A stretch of DNA of 64,000 nt from JAAXVQ01 sp964604705 (GTDB lineage Bacteria; Oederibacteriota; JAAXVQ01), in contig CAZSAP010000013.1 in the NCBI GenBank assembly GCA_964604705.1, positions 1 through 64,000 on the forward strand, given 5' to 3'. The notes beneath the pieces are model-generated. The model had not been told where the DNA came from, did not search any database, and worked only from the letters and a program-made list of their open reading frames with translations. The position numbers and the translations under genes were made by a program. Of this stretch, positions 28,786 to 38,321 are shown one piece after another; the stretch's first letter is position 1, and each line of letters begins with the position of its first letter.

Positions 28786-29208
28786 TTAAAGGGACAGTTG
28801 ATGATCGAGCGCCTGGTTGACCAGACGATCTGCCTCCGCATTTTGCGCTCGCGGTATATGCACAATTTGACAGGCTTTAAACGTCTTCAACGCCAACTTG
28901 ACTTGCCCCCATAGAACCTGCAACTTTGGATCCTTCACTTTATACTGACCGTTGATCTGGCGCACAACCAACTCTGAGTCCAAATGAATTTTTAGCGTTT
29001 CCATCGCATGATCTTTGGCCAGAGCCAAACCCAACAAGACGCCCTGATACTCTGCCCAATTATTGGTAGTGGTTCCCAAATACTCCCCACGTCCTTCAAG
29101 CTTGGACCCATCCGCCGCATACAGCACGGCTCCTGCGGCACCGGGACCTGGATTTCCGCGTGACCCACCGTCGCAAAAGAGCGATCCTTTTAAATATGTC
29201 ACTTCCAC
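28786..29208 (-). CDS. RNase HI-like protein (reverse-transcriptase-like RNase H fold)
   Basis: A 140-residue RNase H fold protein of the compact type found in archaea and many bacteria. The expected acidic residues are present in FCDGGSRGNPGPGAAG (Asp), NNWAEYQG (Glu), HLDSELVV (Asp) and RAQNAEADRLVN (Asp). It should degrade RNA in RNA-DNA hybrids. Its start overlaps the kdsA stop by 10 nt. Confidence 0.92.
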   Translation of the reverse strand: MEVTYLKGSLFCDGGSRGNPGPGAAGAVLYAADGSKLEGRGEYLGTTTNNWAEYQGVLLGLALAKDHAMETLKIHLDSELVVRQINGQYKVKDPKLQVLWGQVKLALKTFKACQIVHIPRAQNAEADRLVNQALDHQLSL

Positions 29209-30020
29209 TCCCTATGAACCAAGCTGTGAATGGCAACCACACTCTTCAGCAGCGCCGGGAGCTCGGCCAATCGCACCATGGTGGCACCATCGGAAAGCGC
29301 CTTTTCAGGCTCAGGATGAACTTCCAAGAACAATCCGTCGATCCCAGCGCCTGCGGCCGCACGGGCCAAGACAGGTACAAACCCGCGTTCTCCGCCGGAT
29401 TGGACCCCGCCCCCTGGAAGCTGAACACTGTGCGTAGCATCAAAAATAACCGGATACCCAAAGCGTCGCAAAATGGCCAACGAACGCATATCGGCCACGA
29501 GATTATTATACCCGAAGGCAAAGCCCCGTTCTGTAACTAAAATATGTTTATTCAGAGTTGCGACTTTTTCCAACGCCCAACCGGCATCGGTCGGTGCCAT
29601 AAACTGACCTTTTTTAACATTCACCGCTTTCCCGGTGCCTGCTGCGGCCAACAATAAATCCGTTTGGCGTGACAACAGCGCCGGTATTTGCAAGCAGTCC
29701 AGTACCTCACCCGCGGTACGTGCCTCTTCCGGTGTATGCACATCCGATAGTACCGGAACCCCAAAATCATGACGGATGCGTTTTAAAATCGCCAAACCCT
29801 CTTCTGGTCCAGGGCCACGGTACGACCCGGCCGATGTGCGATTGGCTTTATCGTAAGAAGCTTTAAACACCAAATCCACTTCACATTCGCGCGCGATATC
29901 CACCAACGACTCGGCAATGGAACGTGTGATCGATTCACTTTCAATCACACATGGCCCAGCGATGAGCAGCAACTTTCCCGGGGTAAGGGTTACGGTTCCA
30001 ATCCGCACGGGTTCAGCCAC
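29199..30020 (-). CDS. kdsA: 3-deoxy-8-phosphooctulonate synthase (Kdo-8-phosphate synthase)
   Basis: KdsA condenses phosphoenolpyruvate and arabinose 5-phosphate to Kdo-8-phosphate for LPS. The 273-residue protein has LIAGPCVIESE near residue 20, FKASYDKANRTSAGSYRGPG, DVHTPEEA, VKKGQFMAP, ERGFAFGYNNLV, and FDATHSVQLPGG.Q.GGER in family order. It overlaps pyrG by 8 nt and the RNase H gene by 10 nt. The Kdo-8-phosphate phosphatase and arabinose-phosphate isomerase genes are not nearby. Confidence 0.97.
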   Translation of the reverse strand: MAEPVRIGTVTLTPGKLLLIAGPCVIESESITRSIAESLVDIARECEVDLVFKASYDKANRTSAGSYRGPGPEEGLAILKRIRHDFGVPVLSDVHTPEEARTAGEVLDCLQIPALLSRQTDLLLAAAGTGKAVNVKKGQFMAPTDAGWALEKVATLNKHILVTERGFAFGYNNLVADMRSLAILRRFGYPVIFDATHSVQLPGGGVQSGGERGFVPVLARAAAGAGIDGLFLEVHPEPEKALSDGATMVRLAELPALLKSVVAIHSLVHREWK

Positions 30021-31692
30021 GTTTTTTTCCTTTGATCACAACCTTGGGCTTAACGGTCTTGACGGGAACAGCTTTTTTCCGCCCTTGGTGGTCCAAGGAC
30101 GCTTTAACAAAGGCACGGAACAAAGGATGCGCGGCATTGGGTTTGGACTTAAACTCGGGATGGAATTGTACGGCCACAAACCAAGGATGATTTTTCAGTT
30201 CGATCATCTCCACCAAGCTGCCGTCCGGCGAGAGTCCCGACAACACCATGCCCGCACCCTCTAATTTCTCCCGGTACAAATTGTTAAATTCATAGCGATG
30301 GCGGTGGCGCTCAAAAATCACTTTCTCACCGTAGGCTTTGGACGCCAAGGTCTGCGTCTTAACGCGGCAGGGATACGCGCCCAAGCGCATGGTCCCCCCC
30401 ATTTCCTTTACCCCTTGTTGTTCGGCCAACAAGGCGATCACCGGGTGCGGCGTTTCTTCGTTAAACTCCGTGGAATTCGCCTCCTTCAGACCCGCGACAT
30501 TGCGCGCAAACTCCGTCACTGCGCACTGCATTCCGAGACAGATGCCAAAAAACGGAATTTTATTTTCACGGGCATATTGTACCGCGCGGATCTTTCCCTC
30601 AATGCCGCGCACTCCAAATCCCCCCGGAACCAAAATGCCATGGCACTGTTTCAACTGCTTGATCACTTCGCTTTGCCGCTCATATAAATGATCCGCATCA
30701 ATCCACTGCAAATCAACGGCCACCCGGTTGGCGATGCCACCGTGCACCAAGGATTCCTTAATGCTTTTGTAGGCATCTTGCACGGCTGTGTATTTCCCAA
30801 CTACCGCAATCGAGACACGCTGCGGAGGTTTTGCCATGAGTGCCGCAATGGACTTCCACGCATCCAACTTGGCTGGCCCGGTTTTGATGCCCAATTTTTT
30901 CAGGACAATTTCATCCAAACCCTCTTTGCTAAAGAAAAGCGGCAATTCATATATGGACTTGGCATCCAATCCTTGAATTACCGCTTCCGGCGCCACATTG
31001 CAGAAAAGGGAAATCTTGTTCTTCATTTCCTGTGAGAGGGGTTGCTCGGTACGGCAAATAATGACATCCGGCTGAATACCAATGGACAACATTTCCGATA
31101 CCGAATGTTGCGTAGGCTTGGTTTTAAGCTCGCCGGCCGCGCGAATGTATGGCACCAAGGTTAAATGAATGTTCAGCGCATTCTCGCGTCCGATTTCCTG
31201 CCGAAACTGGCGGATGGCTTCCAAAAAGGGGAGACTCTCAATGTCGCCGGTCGTTCCGCCGATTTCAATGATCGCAATATCCACCCGGCGTTGCTTGACC
31301 ACTTCGCGGATGCGCTCTTTGATTTCATTGGTGATATGCGGAACCACCTGAACGGTTTTGCCCAAATAATCCCCGCGCCGCTCTTTGCGAATGACCGTGT
31401 CGTAAATCTTTCCAGTCGTGACATTGTTGCACTTGGTGATCACCGAATTGGTGAAGCGTTCGTAATGGCCCAGATCCAAATCGGTCTCAGCGCCATCTTC
31501 AGTCACATACACTTCCCCATGCTGAAAGGGACTCATGGTTCCGGGGTCGACATTAATATAGGGGTCGAGCTTCGCCATGGTAATGGTTAACCCACGCGCC
31601 TCGAGCAATTGTCCCAACGAGGCTGCAGCCAAGCCTTTACCCAATGAAGATACAACACCGCCCGTTACAAAAATGTACTTAGTTTGTGGCAT
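30013..31692 (-). CDS. pyrG: CTP synthase
   Basis: PyrG makes CTP from UTP with glutamine nitrogen; CTP is also the donor for Kdo activation, which fits its coupling to kdsA. The 559-residue protein has the synthetase domain (KYIFVTGGVVSSLGKGL, KLDPYINVDPGTMSPFQHGEVYV, EIGGTTGDIESLPFLEA) and the glutaminase domain (GFGVRGIEGK, FGICLGMQC with the catalytic Cys near 387, and the VAVQFHPEFKSKP His-Glu pair). A basic tail of about 20 residues ends the protein. Confidence 0.98.
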   Translation of the reverse strand: MPQTKYIFVTGGVVSSLGKGLAAASLGQLLEARGLTITMAKLDPYINVDPGTMSPFQHGEVYVTEDGAETDLDLGHYERFTNSVITKCNNVTTGKIYDTVIRKERRGDYLGKTVQVVPHITNEIKERIREVVKQRRVDIAIIEIGGTTGDIESLPFLEAIRQFRQEIGRENALNIHLTLVPYIRAAGELKTKPTQHSVSEMLSIGIQPDVIICRTEQPLSQEMKNKISLFCNVAPEAVIQGLDAKSIYELPLFFSKEGLDEIVLKKLGIKTGPAKLDAWKSIAALMAKPPQRVSIAVVGKYTAVQDAYKSIKESLVHGGIANRVAVDLQWIDADHLYERQSEVIKQLKQCHGILVPGGFGVRGIEGKIRAVQYARENKIPFFGICLGMQCAVTEFARNVAGLKEANSTEFNEETPHPVIALLAEQQGVKEMGGTMRLGAYPCRVKTQTLASKAYGEKVIFERHRHRYEFNNLYREKLEGAGMVLSGLSPDGSLVEMIELKNHPWFVAVQFHPEFKSKPNAAHPLFRAFVKASLDHQGRKKAVPVKTVKPKVVIKGKKRG

Positions 31693-31825
31693 ACCTGTGC
31701 TCCTTTGAAAAGTTCCTCTATTGTATCGCAGATGCCGCTGGAGTCAAAAGAAAATCAGAAACGTCTTAGAAAATGCTATAAAAAAGCAGCGTCCGAAGCC
31801 TTGTCCCCCGCCTCGTCCCGTTCTC

Positions 31826-31852
31826 AAAAAAAGCCTACTCTTGGGTAGCTTT
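31826..31852 (-). terminator. Short intrinsic terminator after the PorQ-TPR gene
   Basis: On the minus strand a short imperfect stem (AGCTAC, GTAGGCT) embraces the stop codon and runs straight into seven T. The stem is short, so termination may be partial and leave read-through into pyrG. Confidence 0.45.
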
Positions 31853-33757
31853 CAATTTTTTATTGGCTTTTTCAATGTTTTCAGCCGCCCCGGGGTAATC
31901 CGGCACCAGTGTGAGTGTATCTTTCCAATTGGCAATGGCTTGTTTAAATAAAGCCTGGGTGTATTGTTCAATCCCCGTTAAATAGAGTTCCTTAGCACGC
32001 TGCCGGAAGACACTTTCATTGGCTTTCATCAATTTGAGCACTTCAATATGTTGCGGTGACAGACTCAACACTCTGCGCCAGTTGGATGCTGCCCGTACCA
32101 AATCCCCGGACTGCAAATATTTATTGCCAGCAGCAATCAGATCCGCAACCTTTTCTTCCAACAAGCGACCGGCCAAGGACATGTATTGCTTGGCTTCTTT
32201 ATGCTTAGGTTCAAGCTTCAACAGGCGCGACCAATCCTCCATGGCGCCGCGATAGTCGCCTTGCTCAAACCGCTTCAGTCCTGCCAAATAGAGTTCCTTA
32301 ATGCGTGGATCTTTAAACCCCTGCGCGCCTTTAGCCATTTCCAGGCGGATTTTTTCCAACATATCCTTGGCCTCTGCATGCATGGGCTCTAGATCCAATA
32401 CGCTTTGATACGCCAACAATGCTTCGGCCCAATCACGTACCGCATAGGCCTTACGCCCTTCGGCTAAATTTTTAGCAATGGCCTTGGCATTATGGGCCGA
32501 ACGTACCTCTTCCAGCGCTTTGCTGGCGCGAGCATTTTTTTCATCAATCAGCAATATCCGTTGATACTCTTCCATGGCATCCATCAATTGTCCGGCCTTG
32601 CGAAATTGTTCAGCCTTCACAAACCGCGCTTCCATTTCTTTATTCTGCTCTTCCCGCTTAAGCGCCTCGCGAGCCTGAGCCAATCCTGCGGCTGCCACTT
32701 TATCATCCGGGACAAAGGTAAGCACTTTCTGAAACGCGTTGACTGCCGTAACATACGCTTTCCCAAGAAGTGCCTTGGTGCCTTGGCGACGCGCCTCGGA
32801 AATCAATGCTTCCTTCTCCGACGCCAGGGCGCGCCCCCCACCAAAAAAATAAGTGAAACTCGCACGATGGCCCAAGCCAAGATCCCCCTGAGGAATCAGG
32901 GCATAATCCAATTGATACCCCTGTATGTTGAACCCAAGTCCAGCCCGTGCCCCTGACCAAACATCCAAACCTTCACGTTCCGGACGCCACAAATAGCCTG
33001 CACGCAAAGCAAATAAATTCTGATACCAATACTCGGCTCCAACGCCGTACCGAAACGAACCAGGCTCCGTACGCGCAACCTCAACATTGGCAATGAGGCT
33101 GTCTTCAAACCAACGCCCTGCGCTTCCCACACGAAAGGTCAGTGGGAGTGGATACCCGGCCACCGGCAGCCCAAGATTTTGCACAACCGCGCTTACCGAC
33201 CACCATTCGTTTTCCGGACGGTACAAGGCACCCACGTCGGCCAGTTCCGTACTGTAGGTCACATCGTCCAGCTGTTCACGGGCATAGGCCACATTCACAC
33301 CTGCTGACAGATCCGGAGTTAAACGCCGCCCGTATCCCAACGCCAGCATGGCGCTGTAGGGATTGAACCCGGCGCCGGTCAAAACCCCATCCTCATCTCG
33401 CCGCAATTGGATATCCGAATTAAGGTACGATACTTGAACCGCCGGGCACCCCCAAGACTGCGGATATGCAAACGAAAGGTATTCTTGTCGAAGGTTGGCG
33501 ATCCATTGATTGTGCATGAACAACACCTGCATGTCGTTCAAACGCCCCAACCCGCCGGGATTCCATGACAATGTATTAATGTCATCGGCCACGCCACTGA
33601 ACGCCTCACCCATGGCATAGGCCCGTGGTCCAGCCCCCATTTGCAGAAAAGCCATTGCCCGTCGAGAGGCCTGACGGTCCGCCGCCCAGACCGACATCCC
33701 CAGATTAAGCGAAACAACCAGCAAGACCATACACGTAAGGCACTGTTGCGTCTTCAT
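31835..33757 (-). CDS. PorV/PorQ-like outer-membrane barrel fused to TPR repeats
   Basis: The predicted product (about 640 residues) has a signal peptide (residues 1-25, ending VWA). A beta-barrel segment follows, with the PorV/UPF0164 hallmark QMGAGPRAYAMGEAFSGVADDINTLSWNPGGLG (quoted here as successive motifs: GAGPRA, MGEAF.G.ADD, WNPGGL), ending near residue 310 at TYFFGGGR. From ~330 to the end come six or seven TPR-like helical pairs (for example YQSVLDLEPMHAEAKDML). The start at 33757 is chosen because it gives a proper signal peptide; a start 26 codons earlier does not. It could organise a periplasmic partner complex at an outer-membrane barrel. Substrate unknown. Confidence 0.88.
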   Translation of the reverse strand: MKTQQCLTCMVLLVVSLNLGMSVWAADRQASRRAMAFLQMGAGPRAYAMGEAFSGVADDINTLSWNPGGLGRLNDMQVLFMHNQWIANLRQEYLSFAYPQSWGCPAVQVSYLNSDIQLRRDEDGVLTGAGFNPYSAMLALGYGRRLTPDLSAGVNVAYAREQLDDVTYSTELADVGALYRPENEWWSVSAVVQNLGLPVAGYPLPLTFRVGSAGRWFEDSLIANVEVARTEPGSFRYGVGAEYWYQNLFALRAGYLWRPEREGLDVWSGARAGLGFNIQGYQLDYALIPQGDLGLGHRASFTYFFGGGRALASEKEALISEARRQGTKALLGKAYVTAVNAFQKVLTFVPDDKVAAAGLAQAREALKREEQNKEMEARFVKAEQFRKAGQLMDAMEEYQRILLIDEKNARASKALEEVRSAHNAKAIAKNLAEGRKAYAVRDWAEALLAYQSVLDLEPMHAEAKDMLEKIRLEMAKGAQGFKDPRIKELYLAGLKRFEQGDYRGAMEDWSRLLKLEPKHKEAKQYMSLAGRLLEEKVADLIAAGNKYLQSGDLVRAASNWRRVLSLSPQHIEVLKLMKANESVFRQRAKELYLTGIEQYTQALFKQAIANWKDTLTLVPDYPGAAENIEKANKKLKATQE

Positions 33758-33899
33758 TGGTTCACCGTCGGCTTTCTTATGGTCATACCCTTGCCTGCCT
33801 TTGGGTCCAGCATTAGCTTCAAACGCGTCATGCACCCGATCGGAATCATCTGCTTAGCTATCGTCTGTATCGGCCAAACCACGTTAACGTTCCCCGCGC

Positions 33900-36800
33900 T
33901 TACTTAATGATGGTTAATTTGCCCGTCGGAAACACCTTCTGGCTCCCTTGATCCCCTCGAGCTGAAACTCTGAAAATATAGACTCCGGGGGCCACTCCGG
34001 AAACCTGCCAAAGCTGCTTATTGTAACTGTTCCCAACCCCACGTTCTTCTTGATCCCAGACCAACTCCCCAGCCTGGTTGTATACCCGTATAAGCACCAT
34101 GGACGGTTCATCCAGCCAATACAAGAAACTCACCTGAGCACCCCGACAGGGATTGGGATAACTCACCGCTTCGTCATGTCCTATAAGCGGTTCAAGCTTA
34201 AAATCCGCCCGATCTCCGGGATACCGTGCGTCTTGTACCTGGCTCTTTAAGCCCGTCGCTGTGGCTTTGATTTGAAACGGCCCTCCAGATAGAGAAGACA
34301 AGGCATACGCGCCCTGGGCATCGGTCGTGGTTTGGAGCACAACCGAACCGGATGCATCCAAAGCTTGTACCAGAGCCTGATTGAGCGGTGCACCTTTGAT
34401 GTTTTGGACATTCCCGGCGATGGACGTTTGTGGAATCAAGACCAAATCCACCCGTTCTGTACCGCTCCCCAGCCGCGCGGCGGCAGATACGCTTACGGTC
34501 GAGTATCCGGCTGTCTGGGCTCGCACCGTAAACATCCCGCTGTGCAAACCTTTGATTGTATACACACCGACCGAGTTGGTTAACGCGACCCGTACCGGCA
34601 GCGGATTGTCCGCTTGGTACACTTGGACCATGCATAAATTCAACGGCTGTCCCAGGGGATCGGTCACGCGTCCGCTCATGGTCCCTCCGGTTTGCATGAC
34701 AAACTCCATTTGCAGACTTTGCGAAAGCGCAGGTACCGTCACCGCAGCCAAGGGCTCCGCGGCCAAATTCACTCCGAGGATTGACGTGAAATAGGCTTGG
34801 GCATGATAGGTTCCGGGTTGAAGCATTAGAGAGTAATTGCCCCAGGCATCGGCCATGGCTTCCCCCACATTGGCTGGATCGGACTCGGACCAAAACTTGA
34901 TAATACCTGTAAACGTGCGGTTGCCGTAAGTGTCATGCATGGACCCATAGACTTTAGTGCCTGAGGTTAACGTAAAATTATTGCGGTAGGTTCCCTTGTC
35001 CTGCACGGTTACGTTATCCAATTGGCGACACGCCATGCCACCCGAATCCAAGGTCTGGGGCATCACTTGCAGGGCATACGTTCCGGGGGCAACCCCTTCC
35101 AAGCGATAATATCCTGTGCTGTCGGTAAAACTGTTTTGATCAAAAAAGGAGAGCGAGGCCAAAACATCAAAGCGATTTTTCGCCGTAACTTTAACTCCGG
35201 GCAATGAATTCCCGGCCGCATCGTAAACGTATCCATCGAGCACGGCCCCGGAGGGAAGTTGTCGATTGTAGACCTCCAGCGCACCGGCGGTCACATGCAA
35301 GTAATCCGTGATGGTCTGAGCATGTCCGGCCACATTTTGTACAACGGACAAATAATCCCCCTCGGGAGCATAGGAAAGAATAAAACTACCGTCGGTTTCC
35401 AGTTCCGCACTCACCGCGGTGTCCGCGCTCAAAAAGATGATGCTGCCGGCATCCAGACTGTTCCCCGTAGCACCGGTAATAACACCGCGCCGTCCTCCGG
35501 CCACTTGCAAATTGAAATCCTGTCGGCGAATGGCATTTTCTGAAACCGTTACGCCCTTCACGAGCGCCGCTGTATTCAACTCGGTCAAGCTCGCCTTCGG
35601 GGTTATGGAAAGGGTGTAGTTTTGAAACGGGGAGAGGCCGTCCACCGAATACTTCCCTTGTGCATCGGTCTTGGTCTTCACAAGCTTTTCGAAAGGATAC
35701 TTCATGTCGACAAAGACATCCACACCGGCTTCGGCCAAGGGTTGGTGCCTGGCATCGTACACGGTTCCTTGCACAGTGCCCCCGGGCTGCAAAATAAAAT
35801 TACGTGTGGTTTGCGTGACTGCACCTTGCAACGAAATGCCACTGAACTCGGCAATCTGCAGATTTGCGCCTTGCGGTGGGGTGACCCGAATCGAATAAAG
35901 TCCTTGCGTAAGCCCGTTAAACGCATAGATGCCTAAAGGCCCGGTAGTGGCCGTCTGTTGATTGTTGGTGTTCCCGGTGGCCGGATAAATCGTTACCACG
36001 GATTGATTCACAGGCCTGTCCAGATAATCATGCACAAATCCATCCAAACGACCGCCTAAGGGCAACTCAAAGTTGACATGGGCCACCACCTGTTGATCAA
36101 GGACATTGAGATTGTTGCGAATGGTATTGGCATACCCCGGCGGACCGAAGGCGATCACATGGTTAACGCCTGGATTTACATGTTGCAGGACGTAGGTGCC
36201 ATCGCCCGCTGTGTACGTCACACTTTGTGGCAAATAGTCAGGGGTATTGCCGTACACCGATATCAGCGTGACATTGGCCGCACCAATGGTGGTCCCGGCA
36301 TACGTCACCCGACCGGTAATGGTGCCTCCGGTGTACAGATCAAAATCAACATTGGGTTGATCCAGCTTATCGGTAAGGATCAGGGTGCGGGTTGGCAACG
36401 AGGCATGGAGCGGACTGGTAACCGAAAGCTTGGTCATTCCCGCAGGTTGTCGAAAGGCATACGATCCATCTGCGGCAGTGGGCGTGGTCGTTGAATAGGA
36501 AACATTGCCCACGACATTGGTCGCTGCCACCGTGGCGCCCATAATCGGAATCCCGCCTACAACGGTCCGTACATGCCCGGAAATCAAACCACCGATGGAT
36601 ATGGAGGCGTTTTTCGTATTGGCTTGTCCGTTAATCATTTCAGGCGGGTCAATGGTGGTTGCGGACGTATATCCGGTTTTTGTAACCACAAAATAATGCG
36701 TTACCCCAGCGTCAAACACCGGCAGCGTAAGCACATACTCCCCAAGGGCATCGGTGTACGCGGCGTACGGCAGATACGAGTTTGGAAAGGCAATAACAAA

Positions 36801-36944
36801 TACCCCGGCACACGGTGTGTTGTTCGAAGCATCGGTGATCTTTCCCATGAGCATTGTGGGCGAGGCAGCCCACCCTGCGAGGGACAATCCGCACGCCCAA
36901 ATGCCTACAGCAACCCCGATCAACCTCCGCTGGAAGAAACACAT
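33900..36944 (-). CDS. Surface or secreted protein with ~10 CarboxypepD_reg domains and a FlgD-like tail
   Basis: A protein of about 1,014 residues with a signal peptide (ending WAA). About ten repeats of the carboxypeptidase regulatory-like fold follow, each opening with a pattern such as ISGHVRTVVGG, ITGRVTYAGT, VQGTVYDARHQPL, LDGYVYDAAGN or MSGRVTDPLGQPL and closing with GxYxLxxLxPGxY. The last ~90 residues (SYPNPCRGAQVSF, LIRVYNQAGELVWDQ, APGVYIFRVSA) are the FlgD-like or type IX-sorting-like beta domain. No enzyme domain is seen, so it is a pure scaffold or adhesive stalk. An ATG at 36944 after AAAGGGTGG is preferred over the GTG three codons earlier. Confidence 0.88.
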   Translation of the reverse strand: MCFFQRRLIGVAVGIWACGLSLAGWAASPTMLMGKITDASNNTPCAGVFVIAFPNSYLPYAAYTDALGEYVLTLPVFDAGVTHYFVVTKTGYTSATTIDPPEMINGQANTKNASISIGGLISGHVRTVVGGIPIMGATVAATNVVGNVSYSTTTPTAADGSYAFRQPAGMTKLSVTSPLHASLPTRTLILTDKLDQPNVDFDLYTGGTITGRVTYAGTTIGAANVTLISVYGNTPDYLPQSVTYTAGDGTYVLQHVNPGVNHVIAFGPPGYANTIRNNLNVLDQQVVAHVNFELPLGGRLDGFVHDYLDRPVNQSVVTIYPATGNTNNQQTATTGPLGIYAFNGLTQGLYSIRVTPPQGANLQIAEFSGISLQGAVTQTTRNFILQPGGTVQGTVYDARHQPLAEAGVDVFVDMKYPFEKLVKTKTDAQGKYSVDGLSPFQNYTLSITPKASLTELNTAALVKGVTVSENAIRRQDFNLQVAGGRRGVITGATGNSLDAGSIIFLSADTAVSAELETDGSFILSYAPEGDYLSVVQNVAGHAQTITDYLHVTAGALEVYNRQLPSGAVLDGYVYDAAGNSLPGVKVTAKNRFDVLASLSFFDQNSFTDSTGYYRLEGVAPGTYALQVMPQTLDSGGMACRQLDNVTVQDKGTYRNNFTLTSGTKVYGSMHDTYGNRTFTGIIKFWSESDPANVGEAMADAWGNYSLMLQPGTYHAQAYFTSILGVNLAAEPLAAVTVPALSQSLQMEFVMQTGGTMSGRVTDPLGQPLNLCMVQVYQADNPLPVRVALTNSVGVYTIKGLHSGMFTVRAQTAGYSTVSVSAAARLGSGTERVDLVLIPQTSIAGNVQNIKGAPLNQALVQALDASGSVVLQTTTDAQGAYALSSLSGGPFQIKATATGLKSQVQDARYPGDRADFKLEPLIGHDEAVSYPNPCRGAQVSFLYWLDEPSMVLIRVYNQAGELVWDQEERGVGNSYNKQLWQVSGVAPGVYIFRVSARGDQGSQKVFPTGKLTIIK

Positions 36945-37043
36945 CGCAGCCACCCTTTGCGTTGATGAAAGCCAACTCCGTTATTCTACTATTTTTTATT
37001 CTCACCTTGAACGGTTAGTTGAGAATCGTAAGCGGGCCTCGCA

Positions 37044-37778
37044 TTAAATTCTTTTCATGAGTTTTCGGGCACGCTCCAAATCATCAAGAGTATCGACGGA
37101 TAATGTCGGTTTTTGAACCGAAACCACACCGATTTTAACCCCATGCTCCAACGCCCGGAGTTGCTCCAATTTTTCTAATTTTTCCAATGGGGTTTGTTTC
37201 CAAGCGGCGTATTGCAACAAAAAAGCACGACGATAGGCATAGAGCCCCAAGTGCAAGCGAAGGGTCTTACTCCAGGCCGGAGTCTCCCCGTCACGCGGAT
37301 GCGGAATGGGCGCCCGAGAAAAGTACAAGGCATTTCCCGCAAGATCGGTGACCACCTTAACCGCATTGGGATTGTTGCATTCCTCAGGTGGCAACGGCGC
37401 GGACAAGGTGGTCATGAGCCGGGTCCGGTCTTTGACAAACGGGGCACAGAGTCGGTCGATCGTGGTCGGCAAAATAAACGGCTCATCGCCCTGGATGTTC
37501 ACCACGACGTCGCACGCTATTTTTTTGGCCACCACCGCCAAACGGTCCGTACCGGAGGCACAGGTCACGGGGGTCATGACAACCTCGCCGCCAAAACGCT
37601 CAACCACCGAAGCAATGCGCGCATCGTCGGTAGCCACAATCACACGCGAAAGCAGCTTGGCCTTTTGCGCACGACGCCAGACATGTTCAATGAGGGGTTT
37701 GCCGCCAATGTCCGCCAGGGGCTTGCCGGGCAAGCGCGTGGATGCATAGCGTGCGGGAATAATGCCAATAATTTTCAT
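37044..37778 (-). CDS. kdsB: 3-deoxy-manno-octulosonate cytidylyltransferase
   Basis: KdsB activates Kdo as CMP-Kdo for transfer to lipid A. The 244-residue protein has the N-terminal nucleotide-binding motif IIGIIPARYASTRLPGKPL, ATDDARI near 51, TSGTDRLA-equivalent CASGTDRLA, NIQGDEPFI, and YFSRAPIPHPRDG. It ends the gmhA-rfaE1-rfaE2-kdsB string, 33 nt after rfaE2, linking Kdo and heptose supply for the LPS inner core. Confidence 0.97.
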   Translation of the reverse strand: MKIIGIIPARYASTRLPGKPLADIGGKPLIEHVWRRAQKAKLLSRVIVATDDARIASVVERFGGEVVMTPVTCASGTDRLAVVAKKIACDVVVNIQGDEPFILPTTIDRLCAPFVKDRTRLMTTLSAPLPPEECNNPNAVKVVTDLAGNALYFSRAPIPHPRDGETPAWSKTLRLHLGLYAYRRAFLLQYAAWKQTPLEKLEKLEQLRALEHGVKIGVVSVQKPTLSVDTLDDLERARKLMKRI

Positions 37779-37811
37779 AAAAACCTCACGAGGCCGACAG
37801 AAATGGGACGC

Positions 37812-38321
37812 TTATTGGTTTTTTTTCAATATCGTTTCAATCACACTTGAGGTGCTGCGCCCTTCCACCAAAGGCATGCTCACCACATCGCCACCCAGCG
37901 CCAACACTGTCTCGCGCCCAATGACTTTGTCCTTGGGCCAGTCGGCACCTTTCACCAGATAGAAAGGTTTGATGGCCGCAATCAACGCCCCGGGATCATC
38001 TTCGCCAAAAATCACCACCAAATCAACACACTCCAGGGAGGCCATAAGTTCCGCGCGCTCATCCTCGGGCAAAATCGGACGCTTCTCGCCCTTGATCCGA
38101 CGGACCGAGGCATCGCTGTTGAGGCCGACCACCAGAGCATCGCCCAACTTGCGGGCCGCCGCCAAGTAACGGGCATGGCCTTGATGCAGCAGATCAAAGC
38201 ATCCGTTGGTAAACACAACCTTGCGTCCCACTTCGCGCCACCGCGCCACACGCACCGCCGCTTCGGTGCGATCCACGATCTTTGAACGCGGGTCTCGGGG
38301 CAATCCGACTACGACTTCCAT
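37812..38321 (-). CDS. rfaE2: D-glycero-beta-D-manno-heptose 1-phosphate adenylyltransferase (RfaE2)
   Basis: This is the nucleotidyltransferase half of bifunctional HldE, here as a separate 169-residue protein. It adenylylates heptose 1-phosphate. It has the VVFTNGCFDLLHQGHARYL signature with the catalytic HxGH, then GDALVVGLNSDASVRRIKG, RPILPEDERAELMASL and KGADW in family order. GGAGG precedes the ATG by 5 nt, and the start overlaps the rfaE1 stop by 13 nt, so the two halves are translationally coupled. Confidence 0.97.
   Translation of the reverse strand: MEVVVGLPRDPRSKIVDRTEAAVRVARWREVGRKVVFTNGCFDLLHQGHARYLAAARKLGDALVVGLNSDASVRRIKGEKRPILPEDERAELMASLECVDLVVIFGEDDPGALIAAIKPFYLVKGADWPKDKVIGRETVLALGGDVVSMPLVEGRSTSSVIETILKKNQ

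Noticed and set aside
33757..33835. Longer N-terminus for the PorQ-TPR protein
   Set aside because: The extra residues are hydrophilic and would bury the signal peptide.
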